A DNA stretch of 64,000 bases, taken from the NCBI GenBank assembly GCA_910574455.1, contig CAJSYZ010000003.1, forward strand, positions 2,356,001-2,420,000. Direction: 5' to 3'. This document shows positions 14,352-24,290 of this stretch, in pieces (the first letter of the stretch is position 1; every line of letters begins with the position of its first letter). This stretch comes from Trichaptum fuscoviolaceum (lineage: Eukaryota > Basidiomycota > Agaricomycetes > Hymenochaetales > Trichaptaceae). A program made the translations under genes and the position numbers. The notes beneath the pieces are model-generated. The model had not been told where the DNA came from. It searched no databases and was given only the letters and a program-made list of their open reading frames with translations.

Positions 14352-16054
14352 CTAAGTGAACGTTAACCTCGTTCCTTGGCTCGGGACGATCGCTACACTC
14401 TCCCTTTTCGCAAGTGCAAGTGCAGCACCCGGTTTAGACCTTCTTTCAGGTCTCGGTCGGCCATTTCTGTCATCTCTCTTCGGCTTGCCGAACGTCCGCT
14501 GGCTGTTTTCTTGGGTATTCTCGTTCTCATCCGCACCGTCAACCACCTCCTCTTCCCCATCTGTACGCCTCTTCTTCCTTGGTCCACCATCGGTATCATC
14601 AAGACGTGGTTTTTGTCTTCCCCCCGCTGCGCCCCTCCCTCCACTAGCTTTTCCGACGCCAGCCTCGCGATACCCTCCTCTTCGTGCAGCATCCGCAGAC
14701 GCATACTCGACTACAAGCTTTCGGCCGTCGAGGAAGTGATTGCGCGGATTTGTGAGTGCAGCAGTCGCATGCACCGTCGATGTGAAGTCAACGAATGCGA
14801 AGCTGAAAAGATATTAGCATGATAATATAATTAAGAACTACATTTTCATACCCTTTACATAGACCGCTGTCCTCAAACGTGCCCATTCTGACCTTCTTGA
14901 TGCCAGTATCCACGCTCTCATCCCCAGCGTCTACCTCCATCTTCGCATCCTCTGTGCCCTCCTCGTCTTCTTCCTTCTCGCCCTTCTCCTTCCCTTTCCC
15001 CTTTCCCTTGCTCTTCCCCCTCTTTGCCAGAGCCTTCGCGTGACCCTCGATCATTTGCCGAATCTTTTCGTCCGTCGCCTCAAAACCTAAGTTTCCTAAA
15101 AATAAGCAAGGACAAGGCGGCTGCTTCTGAGAAGCTAGAATTTTCTGGGCTGATTTTGTGAGGCCTGTAGTTGGAACTTTCGTAGATCCCGGGGCAGCAG
15201 CTGCATTATCTGCGGAAGCCGCAGCAACAGGTGCTGCAGGGCGGCCAGTGAAGTCATCGCCTAAGATATTGCACTCGTCAGGAAGATGGCATAAATGACT
15301 GTAGTCCTCGCAAGATTCTCACCATCCTTGATGAGTAGCTTTCTCCCCTCCAAGTGATTTTCCGACATCGTGATAGCAATAGTCTTTGCATCCGAGGTCG
15401 CAAAGTCGACATACGCAAACCTTCGTAATTCAGAACCAAGGAAAATCAGTTGCAACTCTCTCTCTATAATGCTATTTAGTACCAGACTCACCCTCTATTC
15501 TCATTTTTCGCGGGTCCCACTTTCATTGGCATATTTATGCGCGTGATCTCCCCGACACCGTCGAAGAACGATCTAAGCGAATCCGGAGTGGTCTTGAACG
15601 ACAAGTTGCCCACCCAGACAGAGTTCTGGCGTTTCTGTTGAGCATCCTTATCCGCGTTGGCCTTTTCTTTATTTCCCTTCTTCTTGTCTTTCGATTTTGC
15701 GGGCTCAGAAGAATCAGCATCAGTTAGCGCGGACTTGGCTAATTTATTCTCCTTTTTCTTCATTCTACGCTGAGCCTTATGTGAGAGAACCTGAACTTCC
15801 TCTTCCTCTCCAGATTCTGATGTCTCTCCATCGCTGGAGCCATCGTCTTCATCGTTCTTCGGAGGGATAGGAGTAGATTTACGCTTCAGTTTCTTGGGGG
15901 GCTTCTCAATTTCGCTTTCGCTCGAGCTGTCGCTAGAATCAGACTCTGAATCGGATGAGGAATGGTTTCTTTTCAGTAGACGGTTGGAAATCTCTGGCTC
16001 AGATTCCGAGCTTGATAAGGATGAAGATGAAGAGGATGCGGAACTGGCAGCCAT
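14352..16054 (-). CDS. Nucleolar RNA-binding protein with two RRMs (Nop13-like)
   Basis: Exons 16054-15492, 15420-15323, 15260-14852 and 14802-14352 encode 506 aa. The N-terminus is an acidic/Ser-rich low-complexity region with Lys-rich patches (KPPKKLKRKS), typical of nucleolar proteins. RRM1 starts at SVWVGNLSF (RNP2) and continues into FAYVDF (RNP1), split by an intron. RRM2 starts at CLFLGNLGF and ends in FAFVDF, with a long Lys/Glu-rich insert between the two RNP motifs. The C-terminus is Arg/Gly- and Lys-rich. The arrangement matches fungal Nop13, a pre-rRNA-associated nucleolar protein; Nsr1/Gar2-like proteins are the main alternative. The start is the first ATG before the Ser-rich tract. 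Confidence 0.8.
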
Positions 16055-16470
16055 TGTAAGCGAACGGTAGAAGGCAGAACACTGTACAGCGTAGAATAGG
16101 TATTACCAAAATTTCGATGTTCTATATTTAGATAGAATATAATTCATAATTACTCTCGCTATAAATAGCTATACATACTAGAATGTGCACAACTTGATCT
16201 GTTAACTTCTGACTTGTTGCAATAGAGCAATGTGTTCAATCAAACAACATGACTTCTTGCAATTATAATTACAGATCGTGACATATGTGTAAGGTAAATA
16301 ATTCCGCACAAACAATTATACAAAGATGCTAGAAGCTTCAGATACGAAGCATACTCTATCCCATCTAGGTGGTGAAGGAGATGAATATTGCGATACATGA
16401 AATGCGATGAAAGGAATAAACGATGTCGATAGTCGGTGGGATGGGGAATAGGAAAGGGATGATGAGGAAT
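16055..16470. other. AT-rich spacer
   Basis: The 416 bp between the start of the RRM gene and the stop of the first HIG1 gene contain no supported gene. They should include the RRM gene promoter and the HIG1 gene 3' UTR. Confidence 0.4.
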
Positions 16471-17348
16471 CTATACATGGGCGTTGCCGTGTTGTTGCTG
16501 CTGGGCTTCTCTTGCTTGTTCTTCAAGCTGATTGTTGTATTATCAGTACATTAATCGAAAGATAACATGAGAAATCAGATCAACGTACCATGCGAGCCCA
16601 AGAGTGATCGCCAGCCTGTTCCTTCACCGCGTCAGCCGACTGAAGCTGTGTTAACGCTGCACCGCCGAGAAGTGTTGCTAGAGTAATACCCTGAGCCTAG
16701 AGTTTGATGACAAAAATAGTTAGTACAGCAACTTTAGATGGCTCAACGCGAAGTACGCACATATACACGGGCTTGGACAATTTTCTGAGAGAATGTTTGT
16801 GTGGTATTCCGGCGGAGGACAAGCCACGACCCAACCATACTCGCACCCCAGCAGGCGACAAATAGGTGCCACCGGTGGCGGGACGCCCAGTCGCCAACCT
16901 TCTCTTTTGTTGATAACATCTCCCATCGTTGCTCTTGCGTGATAGCATCCTGGGCCATTATCTCCTTTGCGGTACCCGTCCTGTTCAGTCCAACCATGTT
17001 AGAATGGTATGGGTTCACATAGACCGAAGCTGAGAGAGAATATGCTCACCAATCATGTTCTTTGTCGAACTGCACGCCCCTGCGCTCCGCCTGCACGGCG
17101 AATGCAGGTCCGACAAGAAGAACGACTCCGAGTGCCTTGATTGTCAGAGGCAGCGAGCGGTAATACGCCCATCGCCGCTGTAGATAGAACGAAGCTGGGA
17201 CAGTGACTGCCAGGGAGGCGGCTATGCCTTCAAAGGCACCACGACGAGTAGCAGCAGAGTGTCCCCTGAGTGTTTCTTCATCGACGATCTATGAGGTGGC
17301 CAAGTCAGAATAACTCCTACAACTTCGTCGTATAGAAATTACCTTCAT
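16471..17348 (-). CDS. HIG1-domain protein, Rcf2-like (copy 1)
   Basis: Exons 17348-17343 (only Met-Lys), 17288-17050, 16980-16761, 16696-16589 and 16527-16471 encode 209 aa. An N-terminal hydrophobic/basic half with membrane segments (RRWAYYRSLPLTIKALGVV) is followed by the HIG1 domain with its paired membrane helices (core KVGDWASRHRWHLFVACWG, then GSWLVLRRN). Fungal HIG1 proteins of this length (Rcf2) sit in the inner mitochondrial membrane and associate with complex III/IV supercomplexes and cytochrome c oxidase. The C-terminus is a Gln-rich helix. The intron directly after Met-Lys is shared with the second copy at 19821-20767, so the two are paralogues. Confidence 0.82.
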
Positions 17349-18640
17349 GATTATTTGAAATAATATCTAAGTTCTATAGATGTTTCTTTCGTGAGGAGAT
17401 CTAAGATGGGGTAGTATCTAAGAGCTTGTTGGCTTGAACCCGGCGCTGGCGGTGAGAGAATAAATATGAGGTGGATGGGGCGGAACGTTTCGGAGGACAC
17501 GCGAATACTCACTGGCAGGCCTGAAGTTTGTCATCTGGTTTTCTCGATACGGAAGGACCCGGGGACACTCAGGCCGGCATTGGACAACTTGAGCCCAGAC
17601 TCTCAGTATAGTCGGGTGCTTTCTCCCGGCCATGGCGGTCATTTGCGCATCAAACGGAGACTTACATTGACTCTCATCGGCGAAACAAACGTTGCAACAA
17701 GTCATGAGCCTTGGACATAGCAAGCTTTGCTGAGCTGACCAACAATGTACATCTTGTTGTACATATGAACTGCGAGTTCGCCACCACGATTGTTTCACTC
17801 GGAACACGCTGGATGCTTTATCAGTGCCGCAATATGCATATACACAGTCATACTCATAACCATTCTTTAAATTTAAGTTAAATCGAAAGGTGCCAGTAGG
17901 GGAAAGAAAAGGTAAGAAAGCTGCGTACATAGGCCTGGCTGTAAGAAAGAGTAGACAGTTCCGCAATGAACGGTCGATGTGCACGGGAATTTGACAAGAA
18001 TCCGAAGAATGTGTTGCAGCAGTGAGCACCAAAGTAGCATATTCTCTTGTCCGGCAGCCCGTTAATGGCTATGGTCTTCAAATTGCATGACATGTCTGTA
18101 CCATGCACCAGAAATAGAAGAGGTGGCGACCAGCCTCACAGAACGTTGGAATACGGACCAGAATCACGAGATGATCACGCACGTCCTACGCGTCCTTGTT
18201 GTGCTCAGTGCTGTGCTGAATTAAATAAAGTTCAGCCAGCCCTCGTCAGCCTCTCTCAGACCCAGCCAAAGCACATAAAAGAGGCGGTCGCAGCGTCTCC
18301 TGCTCTTCACCTCTCACTTCCGCCACGAGCTCCCGCCCTCCGGTCGACGCTTGCCTCCCTTGCGCAAGGGCGGCTTCGGTGGAGTGATGGGTCTAGGGGG
18401 CGCGATGAATTGCTCCGTTTACGGTACGTTTCTCCTCGGGTTCTCATTCTATCATCCGCTCATCGCGCCTACAGGAGCATTCGCCCTCCTTTCGGGTGGC
18501 CTGTGTCCACTTCTGGTGAGCTTCATTCATCATTCTCCTCGTAGTTTGCAGTGGCTGACAAATTTCTTGTAGTGAAACGGCGCCGATTTCTAGGATCGGC
18601 AGCACGACACAGAGGTGCGCAGGTCTTCCCTGACAATCGC
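17349..18640. other. Spacer between the HIG1 paralogues, left part
   Basis: A 204-codon minus-strand open frame at 17418-18032 has no recognisable domain or splice context and is probably chance. At about 18390-18545 on the plus strand there are good intron signals around short open segments, which may belong to a spliced transcript covering the hairpin module to the right. No product can be assigned. Confidence 0.35.
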
Positions 18641-18642
18641 CT

Positions 18643-19265
18643 GAGCTGGGCAGTGGGTAGCGGGTGGAGTCGACGCGGGCGCGCGCTCTGTGGTACACGG
18701 AGTCGTCGCATGCCTGCGTCGCGGGTGGTCCCACCGTCCAGCTCGCATGGCTGCCACCTCTCGGGGTAAGTAACCATTCATCGTAATTGGTCCCGTTAGC
18801 TGACTCTTACAATCTAGGTAGGCGCCGCCTTCGGTCGGGGGACGGTGGGTGGTGGGTGGGTTATCACCTCTTCCGAGCCTCTCGCCTTCTATATGCCTGG
18901 AAAAGTAAGCATCTTTCTTCTCGCTTCAACATGACAAACCGTTCCTGAACCCCTCATAGGCTCTGCAGTCAAGCTATTTGCAGGTACCCGTTTGAGCTGG
19001 ACAGTGGGTAGTGGGTGGAGTCGACGGTGGTAAGCAGCTCAACCCTTACTTCAGGGATAGCAAGCGTCGCGGGTGGTCCCACTGTCCAGCTCGGGAAGAT
19101 TTGCGCGGTTGTCAATCTCTTGGTGAGTTTGCCTAGCTATTCCAGTTTCTTCTGTTGGCTGACTATTCGTGGACTAGGTCGGCACCGGCTGTCCCTCAGG
19201 AACCAAAATATGGGTCGGTGGATGGTGGGTGGTGGGTGGGTTAACACCTCGTCCAAGAGCGTATT
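18643..19265 (+). repeat. Duplicated hairpin plus G-run module
   Basis: Two related units spaced about 350 bp apart each contain an inverted repeat and a G-run. In the right unit the arms at 18994-19008 (GAGCTGGACAGTGGG) and 19078-19092 are a perfect 15-bp reverse complement. In the left unit the arms at 18643-18657 and 18730-18744 pair with one wobble and one mismatch. Each unit ends in a run of the type GGTGGGTGGTGGGTGGG (ending near 18860 and 19240), able in principle to form a quadruplex. Intron-like GTAAGT..AG pairs lie between the blocks. A structured, spliced non-coding transcript is one reading; a diverged tandem repeat is another. Confidence 0.5.
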
Positions 19266-19820
19266 GCTTTCCTCGTCACTATAGAAAGTAAGGATTCAGC
19301 ATTCCCCATTGGTACTTATAATCTGTGACTGATACTCCCACAGGTGGTTGCTTTCTGGCTGCGCAGATAGTTTCAAGTTGTTGCCATTGTAGATATATCC
19401 TCCATATCCTGCAATTGTGTTCTGAAGCATTTGTAGCCTCATTCATAGCATCCTACATGTAGTTGCCTAGCAGAGTAGCGCCTTGTAGACTCAACAATTC
19501 ATTATTTTCCGAAGCAACGACAGTGTCAGAAAATATGAAAATTGAGATATATCGTTTGCGTTTCAACAACAACCTCAAACAGCTACTATAAAAAGGTGGA
19601 TTAAACGAGACTTCGCGTCAAGACTAGATTGAACCACGTACGTATTATAGGCGGTGAACGCGCTTGATCGTTTCATGACACTTACATACATACATAAGCT
19701 TCAAGATCCAATGCTGGCCATCTAGAAAATGCGATATTTGGCAGCAGATGTCTGAGCGATTTCAAGTACAATGTGATTTGTTTCCATCTAAAGATGCTAT
19801 ACAAGTAGCCATACAGTCAT
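19266..19820. other. Spacer between the HIG1 paralogues, right part
   Basis: No gene was assigned. The sequence is AT-rich and carries only short open frames. It should contain the 3' UTR of the second HIG1 gene. Confidence 0.35.
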
Positions 19821-20767
19821 TTAGCTCGGACGTTTCGGATTCTGCTCAGATCCTTGAGGAGCGAGTTCACCCTCTTGTTCGAGAACATCTCTCCACGAAT
19901 GATCCGCGACGTCTTTGCGGACCCTGCCATGTGTCAAGACAGCGGCGGAGATGATGATACCGAGTGTGAGTCCTTGGGCCTGTAAACCCAATGAGCAAGG
20001 TTGAAGACCAGAATGTGTGAAGAACGCGTATACTAACCCATACACGCGTCTGCGTGATCTATGAGAGAAAGAAGTGAATCGGATTGTGCACAATATTAGA
20101 ATACGATATCATTTTCACCTTCTGCAAAGGTGTGGCAAGGCTAATCAAAGGCAAATGCATATGTCAGATCCATAACGGATGGAGAGACAAAAGAGCTCGT
20201 ACGGATCCCTGCTGATCCATGCATATGCACCGATCATGCTTGCTGCCCAGCTTGTGCCGATCAGACTGAACTGGTGACGCGCAGCGAAATCTGCGACCTT
20301 ATCCTTGGTACTCATATTCTCCCATTTTGCGCGCGAGCGCTCCGCCAAAGTGTCGAGTTCGGTTTTCCCAACATCAGTCCTGAAACATTTCGAGCATCCA
20401 TGGAAGTTTAGCCATAACGAAATTAGAACAAACGCTTGAGACCGAAGACATACCATTGAGTCTTCTCAAACGCAAGGCCTGCGCGTTCAGCAGAGATAAC
20501 GAATGCCGGGACTGCAATAGTGACTACACCAAAAGCCTTCAAGGACGGCGGAAGGGACCTGTAGTACGGCCACCGCTTTTGAGCCAGATACGACAGCGGC
20601 AATGCTGCTGCGAGGCCACCGAAGAATCCCTTTGCGCCCCCGAGGACGACCGCGTGCTGGTGCTCAGCTTCTTGTTGCGGTGTAGGAAACTACCAGGCCG
20701 ACGCGAAATTTGTAAGTTATATGTTTCAAGACCCAACATAAGCGATAAGTAAGGGATGCACCTTCAT
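19821..20767 (-). CDS. HIG1-domain protein, Rcf2-like (copy 2)
   Basis: Exons 20767-20762 (Met-Lys), 20689-20454, 20379-20203, 20140-20119, 20058-20038 and 19979-19821 encode 206 aa. The HIG1 core reads KVADFAARHQFSLIGTSWA, followed by GAYAWISRD. The N-terminal half repeats the RWPYYRSLPPSLKAFGVV pattern of copy 1, and the first intron follows Met-Lys in both. Two internal exons are only 22 and 21 nt long. The copies are clearly diverged outside the HIG1 core, so the duplication is not recent. The expected location is the inner mitochondrial membrane, and different expression conditions for the two copies are plausible but not shown. Confidence 0.8.
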
Positions 20768-21320
20768 TTGTCCAATTTCTAGAGTTGAAGATGGGTAACA
20801 ACGTTGGTCGAGGGAACAGTTAGCATGTCCTTGAAGTGTCTCTAATCCGGGTGACGTCAACGGCCTAAAGAGCTTCCGACGCGTCTATTTCTCGCCCTCG
20901 CCGTCCTACACCGAGCTCAATGTGCACGGTATATTCGTTCGTTAGGAAAACGAAGCATTGGCTTGTAAGTTGTTCATGATGGAGAAAGCAAAGTTGCGAA
21001 CGAACATGAAACTGTTCGAGTGAAGCATTGTATGGGATGAAGTGCCATTTACGGTCAGCCCTCTGTCTCGTGCCATTTAGTTTACACATGTCTTCTCGAT
21101 TTCTACGCGGCGCAACAACCTCAAACCTCGAAGCCAACTGTTGCTCGCTCTCCAATGTGCTCATGCCATCAAATTTGATATGCAGTCTAATTTGTGCATA
21201 AAATAATTTGCATTCGAGCAGTTGATTTGCCAAGAAGAGCCAGCCTGAATTTCAACATTACCCCGCATATGCGTTTATAGCGAAGACATCTACTATTCAT
21301 TTACCTTCACAGCCGACAAG
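20768..21320. other. Divergent promoter region
   Basis: A 553-bp head-to-head spacer between the HIG1 copy 2 gene (-) and the tail-anchored protein gene (+). A 122-codon minus-strand open frame at 20865-21233 has no family resemblance. Regulatory elements are expected but none was clearly recognised. Confidence 0.4.
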
Positions 21321-23960
21321 ATGCCTTTCGCAGATGTGCCAGTGTCCCCAAGACCGCTAGCACCTGGTCGAGTACGCCGTTCAGCCTCAAAGCCTCAGCT
21401 TGTGCCCGCTGAAGCTCCGTTCAACGCCAGAGCGCCTCCGCCTTACACGCCTGTTGCCACCGTACCATCAGAGACAAGGTCGAGTACGCCTGACTTACTG
21501 GAACAGCTGACAGGCTCAGTAGACAGAAGTGTCTCTTCAAACTTGCATGAGTATCCAGGAGAAAGTGCAGTGTCGACAGAGGCCTTGGACGAGCTACTAC
21601 TTCGGGCTGGAAATATCATACGAGAACGAGAACAAGGTGAGTCCGTGATAACTGGAACTTACTCTACCCATTTCAACTTAAACGTCTTCGCAGAGCTGGA
21701 TCTGAGCTCGCAATCGCGTAGAACATTGTTGGAAAATAACGCATCTTTGAAGGCACGGAACGACGCGCTCATTGCTCGGCTGCCATCCTCAAAGCCCTCT
21801 TCGCCCATCTCTTCGCCACCCCAGACATTTGTTTCGCTCTCATCATTGTCTCCCACTGCCTTGGGTACGCTCAGCCCCTCTCCTTCTGGCTCGGGCTGGT
21901 CTCCGCAACTTCCATCAAGTGCCCGCCGGAGGTTCGGTCATTCTCGCAAGCCTTCTACGCCCGCCGAGCTCGCAGCACTTGCAGATCAGAACGCAGAACT
22001 GCTTTCTAAATTTCAGGATCTCGAATCTGAAGCGGCGCGTTCAGAGCAAGCCGGAAAGCGGAGACTACGCGCTCTTGAACGTGAAATTGGAGTGTTGAAG
22101 GAGGAGTTAGACAAGACACGAGCTCTCGGCGAAAGACTTGAAGAAAGCCTACAATCGCAAGGAGGTAGCGCGAACGGGAACGGGGAAGGGAAAAGCGGTC
22201 TTCCGGAAGAGTTGGAGAAAGAGCTGTTCAAAGTGTGGAAGCGCCTTGCTAGAGAGGCTAAAGTGAAGGAAATGAGGGCAAAGGCGCGGCCATGGGAGGT
22301 AGAGGAATCCGAGCCTAAGGATTTTGCACCTAGCAACCCTCTTTTTGCACCTGCTCGGACATCTACCCCAGGCACACGACCTTCAGTCGCCAATAATTCT
22401 TCGGCCTCCGAGTCCTCAGCTCGATCCCTCGATGCATCCGAACCTGGATCTCAACCTAAAGAGCTTACCGATGTTGACGACCCTTTCCTATCCTCCGATC
22501 AAGCTCAAGCTAATTTGGACTCTGTGAAACAACATGCCTTAGCTTCCTCATCGTTGAGCCCAGGTCGCGAGCGTGCGATTGTCGCAAAGCTTCTTGCAAA
22601 GATTGCCGAGCTTGAAGAAACAAATACTTCACTGGCCCAGGAGCATCAGACATCTCAGGCGCGACTACGTGAGGCTGAACGCGAGGCCGATGGTGTCCGC
22701 GCGCTTTGTGAAATCATTAGCGAAGAGGTTGAATTGGAGATCGTCGCTTTGGATGAAGGGAACGGCAGAGAATTGAGCCACCTGGAGCATAGTGATTCGG
22801 GGATTCGGAAGACAGAACCAAGTCCCCGGAGAACTATTCGCCTACGAAGTCTTGGAAGAAAGAATTCATTGAACTTTGACTCGAGCGACAGAGACAGAAG
22901 TGTGAACGAAGGGAAACTACGAAAGTACAGCTCACTGGAAAACCTAGCGTTAGGTTCAGAACAGTCTACGAGGGGGAACACTCCAAACCGACTCTTGACT
23001 CAGGACGATGACTTGAAGCCTTCTGAAGACAAAAGATCAGGACTTCGCCCGCGCAAGAGTATTCCGAAGATACGAAGATCAGTGCGCGAGCTGTTCGACA
23101 ACTCTCCTTCGTCAACTGATTTTCCTACTTCCGAGTCATCTTCGTTTGGCTTCGGCCTTCCTGGGATCGCCGAAGGTCCTGCATCACCCGACAGAGAACA
23201 AGCAAATACAGAATTCGCCTTACCTCAGATCATTGCACCGCGATCCTCCAATGACCTTTACGATACCAACTTTCACTTGGGAGAAAAACGCCAAATTCCT
23301 TCGCTGGGTAGTGAGCTAGGTGATGAAGCAGGCCTGGGACTAATGCCTAGCATGTCGCATATGCGGTCGAACAGTATCGTTGAGTTACTCAACGAGGCTG
23401 CAAGTGAACCTGCTTCGGGCAGTATGTCTCCTCCTTCAACACTGCGCGTTCGGCATGCAGATTTATCTCCAACTCTTTCGAGGAGAAAAGCAGTGGGAAC
23501 GCCAAGTTGCAGAATACCTGACATGTCATCGACGCCGAGATCGCCAGGAAATGGGAATTCGAGCAAGAAGTTTGCGGAGGACGACTTATCGATGAGGTCT
23601 GCAAGTCTGAACGAGGAGATCATGTTCCCCCGGCTCAGGCGTGCGAGGAGCAGCGTACTCTCATCACAATCAACTTCCTTCGAGAACCAAGCACTAGACG
23701 TTTTTCAGGAAACCCCGGAAACTCAAGAACCTGAACAAGAGACCCGCGGCACTTCTCATACTACTCTCGAAACTCCTATTAGCTCCGACAAGCACCAGCG
23801 CAAGCAGCGCACCAAGTCAGCGGCGCTTCTTATCGAGCTATGGCTTTGGCTGCAATTCGCTGTAGTAATTGTTGTTTTCTTGTTTGCGATGGCTCGTATG
23901 GGCCCCAGGACGTTCTTCCGCAAATCAAAGACCGTTTCAAATAGGCCTAATGGAAACTAG
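21321..23960 (+). CDS. Uncharacterised tail-anchored coiled-coil protein
   Basis: Two exons, 21321-21636 and 21694-23960, encode 860 aa. The 57-nt intron is a multiple of three, so the frame also stays open without splicing. The N-terminus is Pro/Ser-rich; residues about 95-360 contain coiled coils, with a second coiled segment near 420-470 (LLAKIAELEETNTSLAQEH). The centre is Ser/Arg-rich. One strong membrane span close to the C-terminus (LWLWLQFAVVIVVFLFAMA) is followed by a short basic tail, the layout of a tail-anchored protein facing the cytosol. It could tether cytoskeleton or membranes, but I did not recognise a family and assign no function. Confidence 0.72.
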   Translation: MPFADVPVSPRPLAPGRVRRSASKPQLVPAEAPFNARAPPPYTPVATVPSETRSSTPDLLEQLTGSVDRSVSSNLHEYPGESAVSTEALDELLLRAGNIIREREQGESVITGTYSTHFNLNVFAELDLSSQSRRTLLENNASLKARNDALIARLPSSKPSSPISSPPQTFVSLSSLSPTALGTLSPSPSGSGWSPQLPSSARRRFGHSRKPSTPAELAALADQNAELLSKFQDLESEAARSEQAGKRRLRALEREIGVLKEELDKTRALGERLEESLQSQGGSANGNGEGKSGLPEELEKELFKVWKRLAREAKVKEMRAKARPWEVEESEPKDFAPSNPLFAPARTSTPGTRPSVANNSSASESSARSLDASEPGSQPKELTDVDDPFLSSDQAQANLDSVKQHALASSSLSPGRERAIVAKLLAKIAELEETNTSLAQEHQTSQARLREAEREADGVRALCEIISEEVELEIVALDEGNGRELSHLEHSDSGIRKTEPSPRRTIRLRSLGRKNSLNFDSSDRDRSVNEGKLRKYSSLENLALGSEQSTRGNTPNRLLTQDDDLKPSEDKRSGLRPRKSIPKIRRSVRELFDNSPSSTDFPTSESSSFGFGLPGIAEGPASPDREQANTEFALPQIIAPRSSNDLYDTNFHLGEKRQIPSLGSELGDEAGLGLMPSMSHMRSNSIVELLNEAASEPASGSMSPPSTLRVRHADLSPTLSRRKAVGTPSCRIPDMSSTPRSPGNGNSSKKFAEDDLSMRSASLNEEIMFPRLRRARSSVLSSQSTSFENQALDVFQETPETQEPEQETRGTSHTTLETPISSDKHQRKQRTKSAALLIELWLWLQFAVVIVVFLFAMARMGPRTFFRKSKTVSNRPNGN

Positions 23961-24290
23961 GTGATCGTTCATACTACAACCACATATCTTGTTGAAGATA
24001 CTTGCATCAGTCCTTGCACTTAATAATATTTCTTCTTTTTTTGTCTCATTGCATTACTTAGTCACAAATTTGAACAGATGTATTGAACAAAGCTTCGAGT
24101 AATAATTGCACGAAATGTATGCATGTAATGGTAATAATGGTAATACTACAATACACAGTTATGGAATAACATGGATGTCCCAAGCAGGTAACACACTTAG
24201 TAGAAAAAGTTAGACAAGTTGAATCCACAAGATAGAAACACGAAGAAGAGGAATAGTAACGGTGATGCTAATTTACAACCCAGCATTGGG
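23961..24290. other. Convergent 3' spacer
   Basis: The 330 bp between two convergent stop codons are AT-rich, show ATGGTAATAATGG-type simple sequence near 24126 and no open frame. They presumably carry the 3' UTRs of both neighbours. Confidence 0.5.

Noticed and set aside
17418..18032. 204-codon minus-strand open frame with many Cys
   Set aside because: No signal peptide, domain or splice context; spans sequence with no other sign of coding.
20865..21233. 122-codon minus-strand open frame in the divergent promoter
   Set aside because: No recognisable family, and it lies in an expected promoter region.
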